Shown here one piece after another: positions 1 through 7,732 of a DNA stretch of 64,000 bases. Numbering within the stretch: the stretch's first letter is position 1; every line of letters begins with the position of its first letter. A program made the translations under genes and the position numbers. The DNA lies in contig NZ_CP107902.1 of NCBI RefSeq assembly GCF_036013935.1, positions 3,071,001 through 3,135,000 of the forward strand. The letters are read 5' to 3'. The notes beneath the pieces are model-generated. The model searched no databases. It was not told the origin of the DNA and worked only from the letters and a program-made list of their open reading frames with translations. This DNA comes from Streptomyces sp. NBC_00461. Lineage in GTDB: Bacteria; Actinomycetota; Actinomycetes; Streptomycetales; Streptomycetaceae.

Positions 1-978
1 GCCCTGCGCACGGGCTGGCGCCGGAGGAACGAGAACCCGGAGTCGGCGCCCCACTTCGACGACTCCTCCTGGACACCGGCCGACAAGACCTCCTCGCACA
101 GCACCACCCCGGTACCGGCCGGTCAGCCCGTCCTGTTCGCCGACGACTACGGCTTCCACTACGGCGACGTCTGGTACCGCGGGCACTTCGCCGACGCGAG
201 CGGCGCCGAGTCCGTGTCGCTCGCCTGCAGCACGGGCACGCAGGGACTGCTGATGGCCTGGCTGGACGGGAAGCCACTGGGGACGCACCGGATGCCGGTG
301 CCCGACAACAGCAGTGTGCGGCAGGGCAGTTGGGCGGCCACGGCGGTCTTCGCCGTCCCCGACGCCCTGCGGACGGCCGGCCCCCACGTCCTGTCCGTCC
401 TCGTCCGCCGCATGCAGCACGACCAGGACGGCAAGGCGCGGGACACGCACAAGGTGGCGCGCGGGCTGACGGCGGTCACCTTCACGGGGGCCGGCCCGAA
501 GGTGAGCTGGCGCCTGCAGGGAGAGGCGGCACCCGACCCCGTGCGCGGGCCGCAGAACAATGGCGGGCTGTACGGGGAGCGGCAGGGCTGGCATCTGCCG
601 GGGCAGGGCGACGACGGCTGGGAGGCCGTGGAGTTGCCGCGCGCGGACCGACGGCAGGGAGTGACCTGGTATCGGACGACCTTCGGGCTCGCGGTCGAGG
701 CCGGCACCGACGCCTCCATCGGCCTGGTCCTCGACGACGACCCGGACCGCGCCTACCGCGTCCAGATCTTCCTCAACGGCTGGAACATGGGCCAGTACAT
801 CAACGACGTAGGCCCGCAGCACACCTTCGCGCTCCCCAACGGGATCCTGCGCACACGTGGTTCCAACACACTCACCCTGGCCGTCCTGTCCGACGGGACC
901 ACACCGTCGGGTCCGTCGGACGTACGGCTGACGTTGCTCGGGGCGGCGGCGGGAGGGGTGCCGGTGACCCTGGTCTGA
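1..978 (+). CDS. Beta-galactosidase (GH35), C-terminal part
   Basis: The gene starts before the window; the frame is open from base 1 and stops at 978. The visible 325 residues are the C-terminal beta-sandwich (jelly-roll) domains of a GH35-type beta-galactosidase: an early segment with FADDYGFHYGDVWYRG, and later a GWNMGQYINDVGPQ stretch followed by short beta-strand-like segments. These domains flank the catalytic barrel, which lies outside the window, so the catalytic glutamates cannot be checked. The enzyme would remove terminal beta-galactose from plant or microbial polysaccharide. It converges with the GH51 gene at 1008, with a hairpin between them. Confidence 0.8.
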   Translation, partial: ALRTGWRRRNENPESAPHFDDSSWTPADKTSSHSTTPVPAGQPVLFADDYGFHYGDVWYRGHFADASGAESVSLACSTGTQGLLMAWLDGKPLGTHRMPVPDNSSVRQGSWAATAVFAVPDALRTAGPHVLSVLVRRMQHDQDGKARDTHKVARGLTAVTFTGAGPKVSWRLQGEAAPDPVRGPQNNGGLYGERQGWHLPGQGDDGWEAVELPRADRRQGVTWYRTTFGLAVEAGTDASIGLVLDDDPDRAYRVQIFLNGWNMGQYINDVGPQHTFALPNGILRTRGSNTLTLAVLSDGTTPSGPSDVRLTLLGAAAGGVPVTLV

Positions 979-989
979 CCCTCCTGCCT

Positions 990-1007
990 CCGCCCCGGCG
1001 CGGGCGG
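990..1007. terminator. Bidirectional hairpin between convergent GH35 and GH51 genes
   Basis: The arms CCGCCC (990-995) and GGGCGG (1002-1007) form a short GC stem exactly in the 29-bp gap between the two stop codons. There is no U-tract, as is usual for actinobacterial terminators. Confidence 0.45.
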
Positions 1008-2522
1008 CTACCGGGCCAGTCGGATCACGTTCCAGGACAGCGGTTCGAGTACGGCGGTGAGGGTGCCGTCCGTCAGGGCGGTGCCCTCGACCGCGTGCGG
1101 GGCGACCCGCTCGGGCTCGTCGAGGGTGTTGCGGGCGTCCGGGTCGGCGTCCGCGAGGGCGCTGTGCTCGACGACGGACGTCAGGTCGAGGCCGTTCAGG
1201 GCGACCTCGACCGGAAGCGCCTCGGTGCGGCTGCGGTTGACGGCGAAGACGGTGACGGTACCGTCCTCCGCGCGCACGGCCGTGGCGTGCAGCAGGTCGG
1301 CCTCGCCGTACTTCTTCGTCTCGTACGTGGGTGAGTCGACCCGGACGTCGAGGACCTGGCCGCGGCCGTACTGCGAGGCCTGGGCGAAGGGGAAGAAGGT
1401 TGTCTGGCGCCAGGCCGGGCCGCCGGGCTCCGTCATGATCGGGGCGATGACGTTGACCAGCTGGGCGAGACAGGCGACGGTGACGCGGTCCGCGTGCCGC
1501 AGCAGGGCTATGAGGAGCGAGCCGAAGACGACGGCGTCGGTGACGCTGTAGTTGTCCTCCAGGAGGCGGGGGGCCTCCGCCCAGTCCCGCGCGCCGGAGT
1601 TCTCGATCGCGTGCCACTCCGAGATGTACCAGACGTTCCACTCGTCGAAGGAGAGGTTGATCTTCTTCTTGGACTTCAGCCTGGCGCCCACGTGATCACA
1701 CGTGGCGACCACGTTCTCGATGAAGGACTCCATGTCGACGGCGGAGGCCAGGAAGGAATCGACGTCGCCGTCCTCGGGCTGGTAGTAGGCGTGCAGGGAG
1801 ATGTAGTCGACGAGATCGTACGTCTCCTCCAGGACCGTCGCCTCCCACGCGGCGAAGGTCGGCATGGACTGGCTGGAGGAGCCACAGGCGACGAGTTCGA
1901 CGCCCGGGTCGATCTGGCGCATCGCGCGGGCGGTCTCGGCGGCGATCCGGCCGTACTCCTGGGCGGTCTTGTGGCCGGTCTGCCAGGGGCCGTCCATCTC
2001 GTTGCCCAGGCACCAGAGGTTGATGCCGAAGGGGGCCTTGTCGCCGTGCGCGGCACGGAGGTCGGAGAGGGCCGTGCCGGCGGGGTGGTTGGCGTACTCC
2101 TGGAGTTCGAGGGCCTCGGCGACGCCCCGGGTGCCGAGGTTGAGGGCCATCATGGGCTCGGCCTGGGGGCCGACCTTCTTCAGGAAGGCGATGTACTCGG
2201 AGAGGCCGAAGCGGTTGGTCTCGGTGGAGCGCCAGGCGAGGTCGAGGCGGCGGGGGCGGTCCTCGACGGGGCCGACGGAGTCCTCCCACTTGTAGCCGGA
2301 GACGAAGTTGCCGCCGGGGTAGCGGATTGCCGTGACGCCGAGTTCACGGACGAGGTCCAGGACGTCCTGGCGCAGGCCCGCCTCGTCCGCGGTGGGGTGG
2401 CCCGGTTCGAAGATGCCGGTGTAGACGCAGCGGCCGAGGTGTTCCACGAAGGAGCCGAAGATCCGGGGATTGACCTCGCCGACGGTGAAGGCGGGGTCAA
2501 GGGTGAAGCGGGCGGTGCTCAT
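1008..2522 (-). CDS. Alpha-N-arabinofuranosidase, GH51
   Basis: 504 residues, the normal length for GH51. It releases terminal L-arabinofuranose from arabinan and arabinoxylan oligomers. Visible family marks are NPRIFGSFVEHLGRCVYTGI near the N-terminus, RYPGGNFVSGYKWEDSVGP, the acid/base region LWCLGNEMDGPWQ and the nucleophile region NLSFDEWNVWY. No signal peptide is seen, so it is probably intracellular and acts on imported oligosaccharides. The ATG at 2522 was chosen because a GAAAGG ribosome site precedes it and the family N-terminus begins there; an upstream in-frame extension looks non-coding. A LacI-type operator lies in the promoter. Confidence 0.9.
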   Translation of the reverse strand: MSTARFTLDPAFTVGEVNPRIFGSFVEHLGRCVYTGIFEPGHPTADEAGLRQDVLDLVRELGVTAIRYPGGNFVSGYKWEDSVGPVEDRPRRLDLAWRSTETNRFGLSEYIAFLKKVGPQAEPMMALNLGTRGVAEALELQEYANHPAGTALSDLRAAHGDKAPFGINLWCLGNEMDGPWQTGHKTAQEYGRIAAETARAMRQIDPGVELVACGSSSQSMPTFAAWEATVLEETYDLVDYISLHAYYQPEDGDVDSFLASAVDMESFIENVVATCDHVGARLKSKKKINLSFDEWNVWYISEWHAIENSGARDWAEAPRLLEDNYSVTDAVVFGSLLIALLRHADRVTVACLAQLVNVIAPIMTEPGGPAWRQTTFFPFAQASQYGRGQVLDVRVDSPTYETKKYGEADLLHATAVRAEDGTVTVFAVNRSRTEALPVEVALNGLDLTSVVEHSALADADPDARNTLDEPERVAPHAVEGTALTDGTLTAVLEPLSWNVIRLAR

Positions 2523-2687
2523 GTGCGCCTTTCGGGGGTGGGCATCTCTGTTTCGCGGGCGGGTGCGGGTTGTTTCGAGGCTGGTCAGGTCAGGTTGGCT
2601 CAGGTCGTCCCGTCCCCGCCCCTTCTGATTGACTGCGCCCGATCGCTGCGTTCGGTATCTCGGCATCCGCTCGTAATCTCGAACCGG

Positions 2688-2715
2688 ACCGTAAGAGGAA
2701 GCGCTTGCCAGTCAA
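2688..2715 (-). promoter_or_regulatory. Promoter with embedded LacI-type operator for the GH51 gene
   Basis: On the minus strand a TTGACT (complement of 2710-2715) is followed after 16 bp by TACGGT (complement of 2688-2693). The spacer contains GGAAGCGCTTGCC (2697-2709), whose core AAGCGCTT is the palindrome bound by LacI/GalR-family sugar repressors. A repressor there would block RNA polymerase directly. Confidence 0.6.
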
Positions 2716-2745
2716 TGTTTAGCACGGGACTTTCCAGCCACGGAG

Positions 2746-2775
2746 GTCGTTCTCGGTTGAACGACGGCGTAGTCT
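2746..2775 (+). promoter_or_regulatory. Inverted repeat and -10-like element before the orphan peptidase gene
   Basis: GTCGTT (2746-2751) and AACGAC (2760-2765) are perfect inverted arms, followed by TAGTCT (2770-2775), a plausible -10. The arrangement resembles the region before the XRE-peptidase operon at 31.7 kb (CGTTCTTGG, then AACGATCG, then a TAGGCT), suggesting one regulator may recognise both. Confidence 0.4.
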
Positions 2776-2829
2776 CGGGCAGCCTGCTGTGCGGCGGCGA
2801 GAGCGGCAGGAGCCGCAAGAGGGGGAGCG

Positions 2830-3453
2830 ATGGGTGTCGCGGGCGCGCGGAAGAAGGCGGCCCGGCTCGCCGCGGGGCTGCGGCGCTCGCGAAGGGCCTC
2901 CTCCGGGATGCGGAAGCTGACGAAAGGTCTCGGCGCGGCCGTGCGGGCCAGATCGCGCCCACCGGCCGACGCGCGCGAACTGTGCCGGGTGCTGTGCGAG
3001 GAGATGCGCGTCCGGCGTGGCGGGCGGCCCGTGGAGCTGCGGTTCGAGCGGTTCCCGGACGAGATCGAGGTCACCGGGCTGTGGGTGGAGTTCCAGGACT
3101 TCGACCTGGTGATCGTCGAGGAACGAGCCGAGGCGGTGCAGCAACTGGTCATCCTCGGCCATGAGTTGTGGCACCTGCACGCCGGGCACAGCCACCACCA
3201 CGTGGCCGGGGCGGCGCTGGCCGACCGGCACGAGTGGAACGCCTTCGACGACGCCGCGCTGTCCGTGGCCGCGCGTGACGGCTCCCGCGTCGCCGACGAG
3301 GCGGAGGCCGACGACTTCGGGCACCGGCTCGCCGCCGCGTTCCGGCCCCTGCTGTCCGGCGGGTCGGGGCGGTCCGGACAGGACACAGTCGCCCCGCTCG
3401 ACCCGTTGCGACGGTCCCTCGGCTACCGGGGGCGCGGGGGAACGGCGCGGTGA
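2830..3453 (+). CDS. ImmA/IrrE-like HExxH peptidase (orphan copy)
   Basis: 207 residues, very basic in the first 45. HELWH at residues 111-115 is an HExxH zinc-peptidase motif, and the downstream EADDFGHRLAAAF region is where a third metal ligand usually sits. In databases such proteins are commonly labelled 'toxin-antitoxin toxin component', but ImmA/IrrE relatives are regulatory proteases that cleave XRE-type repressors. Its stop overlaps the GTG of the membrane-protein gene (GTGA), so the two are translationally coupled. Unlike the paralogous operon at 31.8 kb, no XRE gene lies beside it. Substrate unknown. Confidence 0.7.
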   Translation: MGVAGARKKAARLAAGLRRSRRASSGMRKLTKGLGAAVRARSRPPADARELCRVLCEEMRVRRGGRPVELRFERFPDEIEVTGLWVEFQDFDLVIVEERAEAVQQLVILGHELWHLHAGHSHHHVAGAALADRHEWNAFDDAALSVAARDGSRVADEAEADDFGHRLAAAFRPLLSGGSGRSGQDTVAPLDPLRRSLGYRGRGGTAR

Positions 3454-4718
3454 CGACGGCCCTCGCCCGACTGGCGTGGTCCCCCGCGGGTTTCGTCAAC
3501 GAGTTCTACCCGTCGTTCTGGTGGATCCCGGCCTGCGTCCTGACCGCCGCCCTGGCGATCAAGCTGCCCAGCATCGTGCGGCTGTGGAGCGACCCGCTGC
3601 TGCGGGCCGTCGGCGGCGTACTGCTCATCGCCTGCGCCGTGTTCGTGTTCGTGGCGCCGTCGACGATCGCCCGGGTCAACCGGATCACGGGCGTGCCGAA
3701 CATCTCGGCACCCTGGGTGTACTCGCTGCTGACCGCGTTCTGCGGCTCCTGTCTGCTGCTGATCATCGCGTGGCGCAACGGGCTGTCCGACCGTTCGGCG
3801 GCGACGGTCCGCGCCGTGCGCTGGGTGATCGCGGGCACCTGCACGGTGATCGCCGCGCTGTGGGTGCTGTTCGCGCTGGCGGACGCGCCGGTGGAACGCC
3901 TGCGGGACCTCGACACGTACTACGCCGACACCCCGTACATGCGCGAGATGATCCTGCTCTATCTCCTCGCGCAGGCCGTGGCCACCGTGATCACCTCGGG
4001 CCTGATCTGGAACTGGGTCCGCACCGACGGACTCGACGCCTGGCTGCGCTGGGGCCTGAAGTTCCTGGGTGTCGGCTACGCGGCCCAACTCTCCTTCTAC
4101 GCGGTCAAACTGCCCGCGGTGGTGGCCCGCTGGACCGGCCGCCACCTGGACTGGCTGAGCACGGCGGTGGCCCCGCCCCTCGCCTGTCTGTCGGCCATCC
4201 TGATAGCGATCGGCTTCATCCTGCCGCACGCCGGCCAGTACCTCCACGAACGCTGGCGGGTCCATGCCGCCCACCACCGCCTGCGCCCCCTGTACCTCCT
4301 CATGCGCACGGTGAACGGCAGCGGTGTGTCGTTCGTCCTTCACGCCACGCCGGAGCTACGGCTCATCCGCCGGGAGACGTTCATCCGCGACGTCCTGCTC
4401 CCCCTGGCCCGCCACATCGACGAGGACCGACGCCACCGGGCCTACGAGGCCGCCCTCGCCCTCGGCCACGCCCCGCCCCACGCCAGGGCCCTCGCCTCCG
4501 CGGTAGCCCTCCAGGACGCGGTCGAGGCCCGCCACCGGCCGACGGAGACCGACCCGGACCACGCCCCCGACACCACAGACCTGCTCCGCGAGATCACCAC
4601 CGTGTCCCAAGCCCTACGCCACCCGGCCGACCTCCTGGCCGTACGCACCCACGCACCGGAACCGGGCGTGGCGGGGCGGGGCGCCGCTGGGGTTGATCGG
4701 CGGGGGGTTCGTGGCTGA
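3450..4718 (+). CDS. MAB_1171c-type polytopic membrane protein
   Basis: 422 residues with about seven hydrophobic segments in the first 270 and a soluble C-terminal half. Family blocks shared with the paralogue at 33.1 kb include NRITGVPNI.APW.YS.LTAFC and DLDTYYADTPYMRE. The family is usually named a putative transporter, but nothing in the sequence shows transport; a sensor or signalling role is equally possible. It starts with GTG at 3450 inside the stop codon of the HExxH peptidase gene, so the two products are probably made in fixed ratio. Confidence 0.65.
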   Translation: MTTALARLAWSPAGFVNEFYPSFWWIPACVLTAALAIKLPSIVRLWSDPLLRAVGGVLLIACAVFVFVAPSTIARVNRITGVPNISAPWVYSLLTAFCGSCLLLIIAWRNGLSDRSAATVRAVRWVIAGTCTVIAALWVLFALADAPVERLRDLDTYYADTPYMREMILLYLLAQAVATVITSGLIWNWVRTDGLDAWLRWGLKFLGVGYAAQLSFYAVKLPAVVARWTGRHLDWLSTAVAPPLACLSAILIAIGFILPHAGQYLHERWRVHAAHHRLRPLYLLMRTVNGSGVSFVLHATPELRLIRRETFIRDVLLPLARHIDEDRRHRAYEAALALGHAPPHARALASAVALQDAVEARHRPTETDPDHAPDTTDLLREITTVSQALRHPADLLAVRTHAPEPGVAGRGAAGVDRRGVRG

Positions 4719-4768
4719 GGCCGACGGGGGGGCGAGCCGGGGGGCCGAAGGCCCGAGGTCCAGGGGCC

Positions 4769-4797
4769 GGGCGGGAGCCTTATGAATGCTCCCGCCC
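4769..4797. terminator. Strong bidirectional terminator hairpin
   Basis: A perfect 10-bp stem, GGGCGGGAGC (4769-4778) with GCTCCCGCCC (4788-4797), and a 9-base AT-rich loop lie between the convergent ends of the membrane-protein gene and the lactonase gene. Confidence 0.75.
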
Positions 4798-4818
4798 GTG
4801 TCGCCGCCTCGACGACGC

Positions 4819-5664
4819 TCAGCCCGCGAACGCCGGCTGGGGCAAACCCTTTCCGGCACCGGGAACCACCAGCAGGGAGCCTGCCACCGGGTGGGGTGCG
4901 GTCAGGCCCACGCGGGCCGTCGTGACGTAGAGGTCGGTCAGGTCCGGGCCGCCGAAGGCGCAGGCGGTCACGAGGGGCGTGGGCAGCTCGATCACGCGGT
5001 CCAGTTCGCCGTCGGGCGTGTAGCGGCGTACCGCCGCGCCGCCCCACAGCGCCACCCACACGCAGCCGTCGGCGTCCACCGTCAGCCCGTCCGGGAAGCC
5101 GGCGTCCTCCTCGATCTGCGCGAACCGGCGCCGGTCCACCGCCCGGCCGCCTTCGTGGTGGAAGACGTCGACCTGTCGCGTCGGCGAGTCGATGTAGTAC
5201 ATCAGGCTGCCGTCGGGGCTCCAGCCGATGCCGTTGCTGACCGCGACGTCGTCGAGAACCGTCCGTACGTCCCCGTCCCCGGTGATCCGGGAGAGCGTGC
5301 CGCCGCCGGGGGCCTCGTCGTAGCGCATGGTGCCGGCCCAGAGGGAACCGTCGGGGGCGACGGCGGCATCGTTGGCGCGGCGGCCGGGGACGACCTCGTG
5401 GTGCAGCCAGCGGAAGGTGTCGTCCGGGTCGACGAGTCCGACCCCGTCCCGGAGGTTCAGGACGAGCCCACCGCCGGCCCTGGGCTTGGCCGCCCCCACG
5501 TGCTGGTCGGTCACCCGGATGCTGCGGCGACCCGACACGGGTTCGTACGTGTGGACACGGGCACCGAGGATGTCGATCCAGATCAGCCGGCCGGCGTCCG
5601 CGTCCCAGGTCGGGCCCTCCCCGAGGCTCGCCTCCACGCGCACCGCGACCTCGTACGCCGTCAT
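4819..5664 (-). CDS. SMP-30/gluconolactonase-family sugar lactonase
   Basis: 281 residues, one six-bladed propeller of the SMP-30 family. Visible marks are the metal-ligand segment SLGEGPTWDADAGRLIWID at the N-terminus, a NDAAVAPDGSLWAGTMRYD strand, SNGIGWSPDGSLMYYIDSPT and FPDGLTVDADGCVWVALWGG. These enzymes hydrolyse aldonolactones in oxidative sugar catabolism; given the arabinofuranosidases in the window, arabinono- or galactonolactone is a reasonable guess. Its ATG overlaps the stop of the IclR gene (ATGA at 5661-5664), so it is translationally coupled and probably under IclR control. Confidence 0.82.
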   Translation of the reverse strand: MTAYEVAVRVEASLGEGPTWDADAGRLIWIDILGARVHTYEPVSGRRSIRVTDQHVGAAKPRAGGGLVLNLRDGVGLVDPDDTFRWLHHEVVPGRRANDAAVAPDGSLWAGTMRYDEAPGGGTLSRITGDGDVRTVLDDVAVSNGIGWSPDGSLMYYIDSPTRQVDVFHHEGGRAVDRRRFAQIEEDAGFPDGLTVDADGCVWVALWGGAAVRRYTPDGELDRVIELPTPLVTACAFGGPDLTDLYVTTARVGLTAPHPVAGSLLVVPGAGKGLPQPAFAG

Positions 5665-6434
5665 GCGACGATCCTGTAGCCGAGGCGTTCCGAGAGTTCC
5701 ACGGCGCCCTTGGCGGCGAGCTGCTCCAGCTCTTCGCGGCGCTCGTCGCTCCAGCGGATCATGGGGACGGAGATGGAGAGGGCGGCGACGACCTGCCCGG
5801 TACGGTCCCGCACCGGCGCGGCCACGCAGCTCACGTCCGGATTGGACTCGCGGCTCTCCACCGCGATGCCGCGCTGCCGGATCTGGGCCAGGGCCTCGCG
5901 CAGGGCGGACGGCTCGGTGATGCTGTTGGGGGTCATCCCGACGAGCTCGTCGTCCTCCGGGATGCGCGAGGTGAGTTCGTGATCCGGAAGGGAGGCCAGC
6001 AGCATCTTGCCGACGGACGTGCAGTGCGCGGGCAGCCGGCGCCCGGCGGCGGACACCATGCGCACGGCATGCGTGGAGTCGACCTTGGCGATGTAGATGA
6101 CGTCGGTGCCCTCCAGGATCGCCACGTGCACGGTCTCGTCACAGGTCTCCGCGACGGACCGCGCCACCTGCTGCCCCTCGGCGGCGAGGTCCAGCTGCTC
6201 GGCGTACCGGCTGCCGAGCTGGTACGGCCGCACACCGAGCCGGTAGCGTCCCGGCTGCCCGGGCACCTGGACGATGTACGCCCGGGCGGCGAGCGTGGTG
6301 ACCAGCTCGTGCACAGTGGTGCGCGGCAGCTGCAGCCTGCGCACGATGTCGGGGGCGGAGAGCGTCCCGTCCCCGTCGAGGAAGAGCTCAAGAATATCGA
6401 GAGCCCGGGTCACGGCAGGTACGAGGCGTCCCAT
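5661..6434 (-). CDS. IclR-family transcriptional regulator
   Basis: 257 residues. A winged helix-turn-helix occupies residues 1-65 (APDIVRRLQLPRTTVHELV) and an IclR effector-binding domain follows, with the typical segment GRRLPAHCTSVGKMLLA. IclR proteins bind small carboxylates or sugar acids and control the catabolic operon they belong to, here the coupled lactonase gene. A perfect 7-bp inverted repeat 29-55 bp upstream of the ATG is the likely self-regulatory operator. Confidence 0.88.
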   Translation of the reverse strand: MGRLVPAVTRALDILELFLDGDGTLSAPDIVRRLQLPRTTVHELVTTLAARAYIVQVPGQPGRYRLGVRPYQLGSRYAEQLDLAAEGQQVARSVAETCDETVHVAILEGTDVIYIAKVDSTHAVRMVSAAGRRLPAHCTSVGKMLLASLPDHELTSRIPEDDELVGMTPNSITEPSALREALAQIRQRGIAVESRESNPDVSCVAAPVRDRTGQVVAALSISVPMIRWSDERREELEQLAAKGAVELSERLGYRIVA

Positions 6435-6462
6435 AACCGGCCCCCTCCCTTGTTATCTGAGG

Positions 6463-6489
6463 CGTCTGTGTTCGAAATTTCAACAGACG
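6463..6489 (-). promoter_or_regulatory. Probable IclR operator
   Basis: CGTCTGT (6463-6469) and ACAGACG (6483-6489) are perfect inverted arms around an AT-rich centre that includes TTCGAA. It lies just upstream of the IclR start and in the gap to the divergent epimerase gene. Confidence 0.55.
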
Positions 6490-6640
6490 ATCGGCATGAC
6501 GAACACAGGCTACGCAAGTGCGTTTGCCCGGGCAATGGTTCTGCGAGTTCCAAGTACGGGAAGGGCCCGCGGAACGGTGGCCGTGCGTCCGGTGCTCCCA
6601 CCAGAATGCCTGACAGCAGGATTCCCTTGACCGGCCGGAC

Positions 6641-7726
6641 ATGATCGGAGCGCGGGTGGGCGACGTCGGTGAGGCTTCGGGGGAGCACCCCGTCCTGGTG
6701 ACAGGCGGCAGTGGTTTCGTGGGCAGCCATCTCGTGCGGCGGCTGCTGGAGCGTGGGTATCGCGTCCGTGCCACCGTCCGCAGCACAGCGAGCGCCCCGA
6801 AGGTGGCGCCCCTTCGTGGCATGCAGGGCGACCATCCCGGGCGTCTGGAGCTGTTCGAGGCGGATCTTCTCGTGGACGGGTCCTTCGACGAGGCCATGGA
6901 GGGGTGCGGAGTCGTGTTTCATGTCGCCTCGCCGTTCTTCATGCCGGAGAAGATCAAGGACGGGCAGCGGGACATGGTCGAGCCCGCGCTCGTCGGGACG
7001 CGGAATGTCGTCGGGAGCGTGGAGCGGACGGCGACGGTGCGGAGGTTCGTCTTCACCTCCACCGTCGGCGCCGTGTTCGGTGACTACGCCGACGTGCTCG
7101 GCATGGAGGGGCAGGTGTTGAGCGAGACGTACTTCAACACCACCAGCACCGTGGAGAACAACCCGTACCACTACGCCAAGACCGTTGCGGAGCAGGCTGC
7201 TTGGGAGGCGGCGAAGGGGCAGGAGCGGTGGCGTATGGTCGCCGTCAACCCCGGGCTCGTGCTCGGGCCGTCACTCACTCCCGCCTCCGAGTCCGGGAGC
7301 CTGTTCCTGCTCGAGGAGCTCTTCAAGGGTTACTTCTTCTACGGCGCCCCCGACTTCAGCTTCACCACGGTCGACGTCAGGGATCTGGCCGACGCGCACA
7401 TCGCGGCGGCGGAGAAGCCGCAGGCGCACGGGCGGTACATCCTCGCGGCCGAGCGGATGACGTCCTTCCACGAGATGGCCAGGATCATTCGGGGGCGGTA
7501 TCCGAAGGATCTTCGGCTGCCCCGAACCCGCCTTCCGCACTGGCCTGTTCGCGTCCTCGGTCCCGCCTTCGGGCTCACCCAGGACTACACGCGCAAGCAC
7601 CTCGGCATCAGGTTCGAGGTCGACAACAGCCGTAGCGTGCGGGAGCTCGGCATCGGCTACCGGCCCGTCGAGGAGACCCTGCTGGATCACTACGAGGCGT
7701 GGCGGGCGCAGCGGTCCCGCACCTGA
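6641..7726 (+). CDS. NAD(P)-dependent epimerase/reductase, extended SDR
   Basis: 361 residues. The N-terminus has the TGGSGFVGSHLVRRLLERGY nucleotide-binding loop, and the catalytic YxxxK appears as YHYAKTVAEQ, with TSTVGAVFGD before it. The order matches the dihydroflavonol-4-reductase / cinnamyl-alcohol-dehydrogenase-like group of extended SDRs, which reduce ketones or aldehydes; the substrate cannot be read. The first ATG (6641) lacks a good ribosome site, whereas a GTG at 6656 is preceded by GGAG, so the true start may be 15 bp downstream. It is divergent from the IclR gene and convergent with the PucR gene, with only 6 bp between stops. Confidence 0.75.
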   Translation: MIGARVGDVGEASGEHPVLVTGGSGFVGSHLVRRLLERGYRVRATVRSTASAPKVAPLRGMQGDHPGRLELFEADLLVDGSFDEAMEGCGVVFHVASPFFMPEKIKDGQRDMVEPALVGTRNVVGSVERTATVRRFVFTSTVGAVFGDYADVLGMEGQVLSETYFNTTSTVENNPYHYAKTVAEQAAWEAAKGQERWRMVAVNPGLVLGPSLTPASESGSLFLLEELFKGYFFYGAPDFSFTTVDVRDLADAHIAAAEKPQAHGRYILAAERMTSFHEMARIIRGRYPKDLRLPRTRLPHWPVRVLGPAFGLTQDYTRKHLGIRFEVDNSRSVRELGIGYRPVEETLLDHYEAWRAQRSRT

Positions 7727-7732
7727 GAGCCG

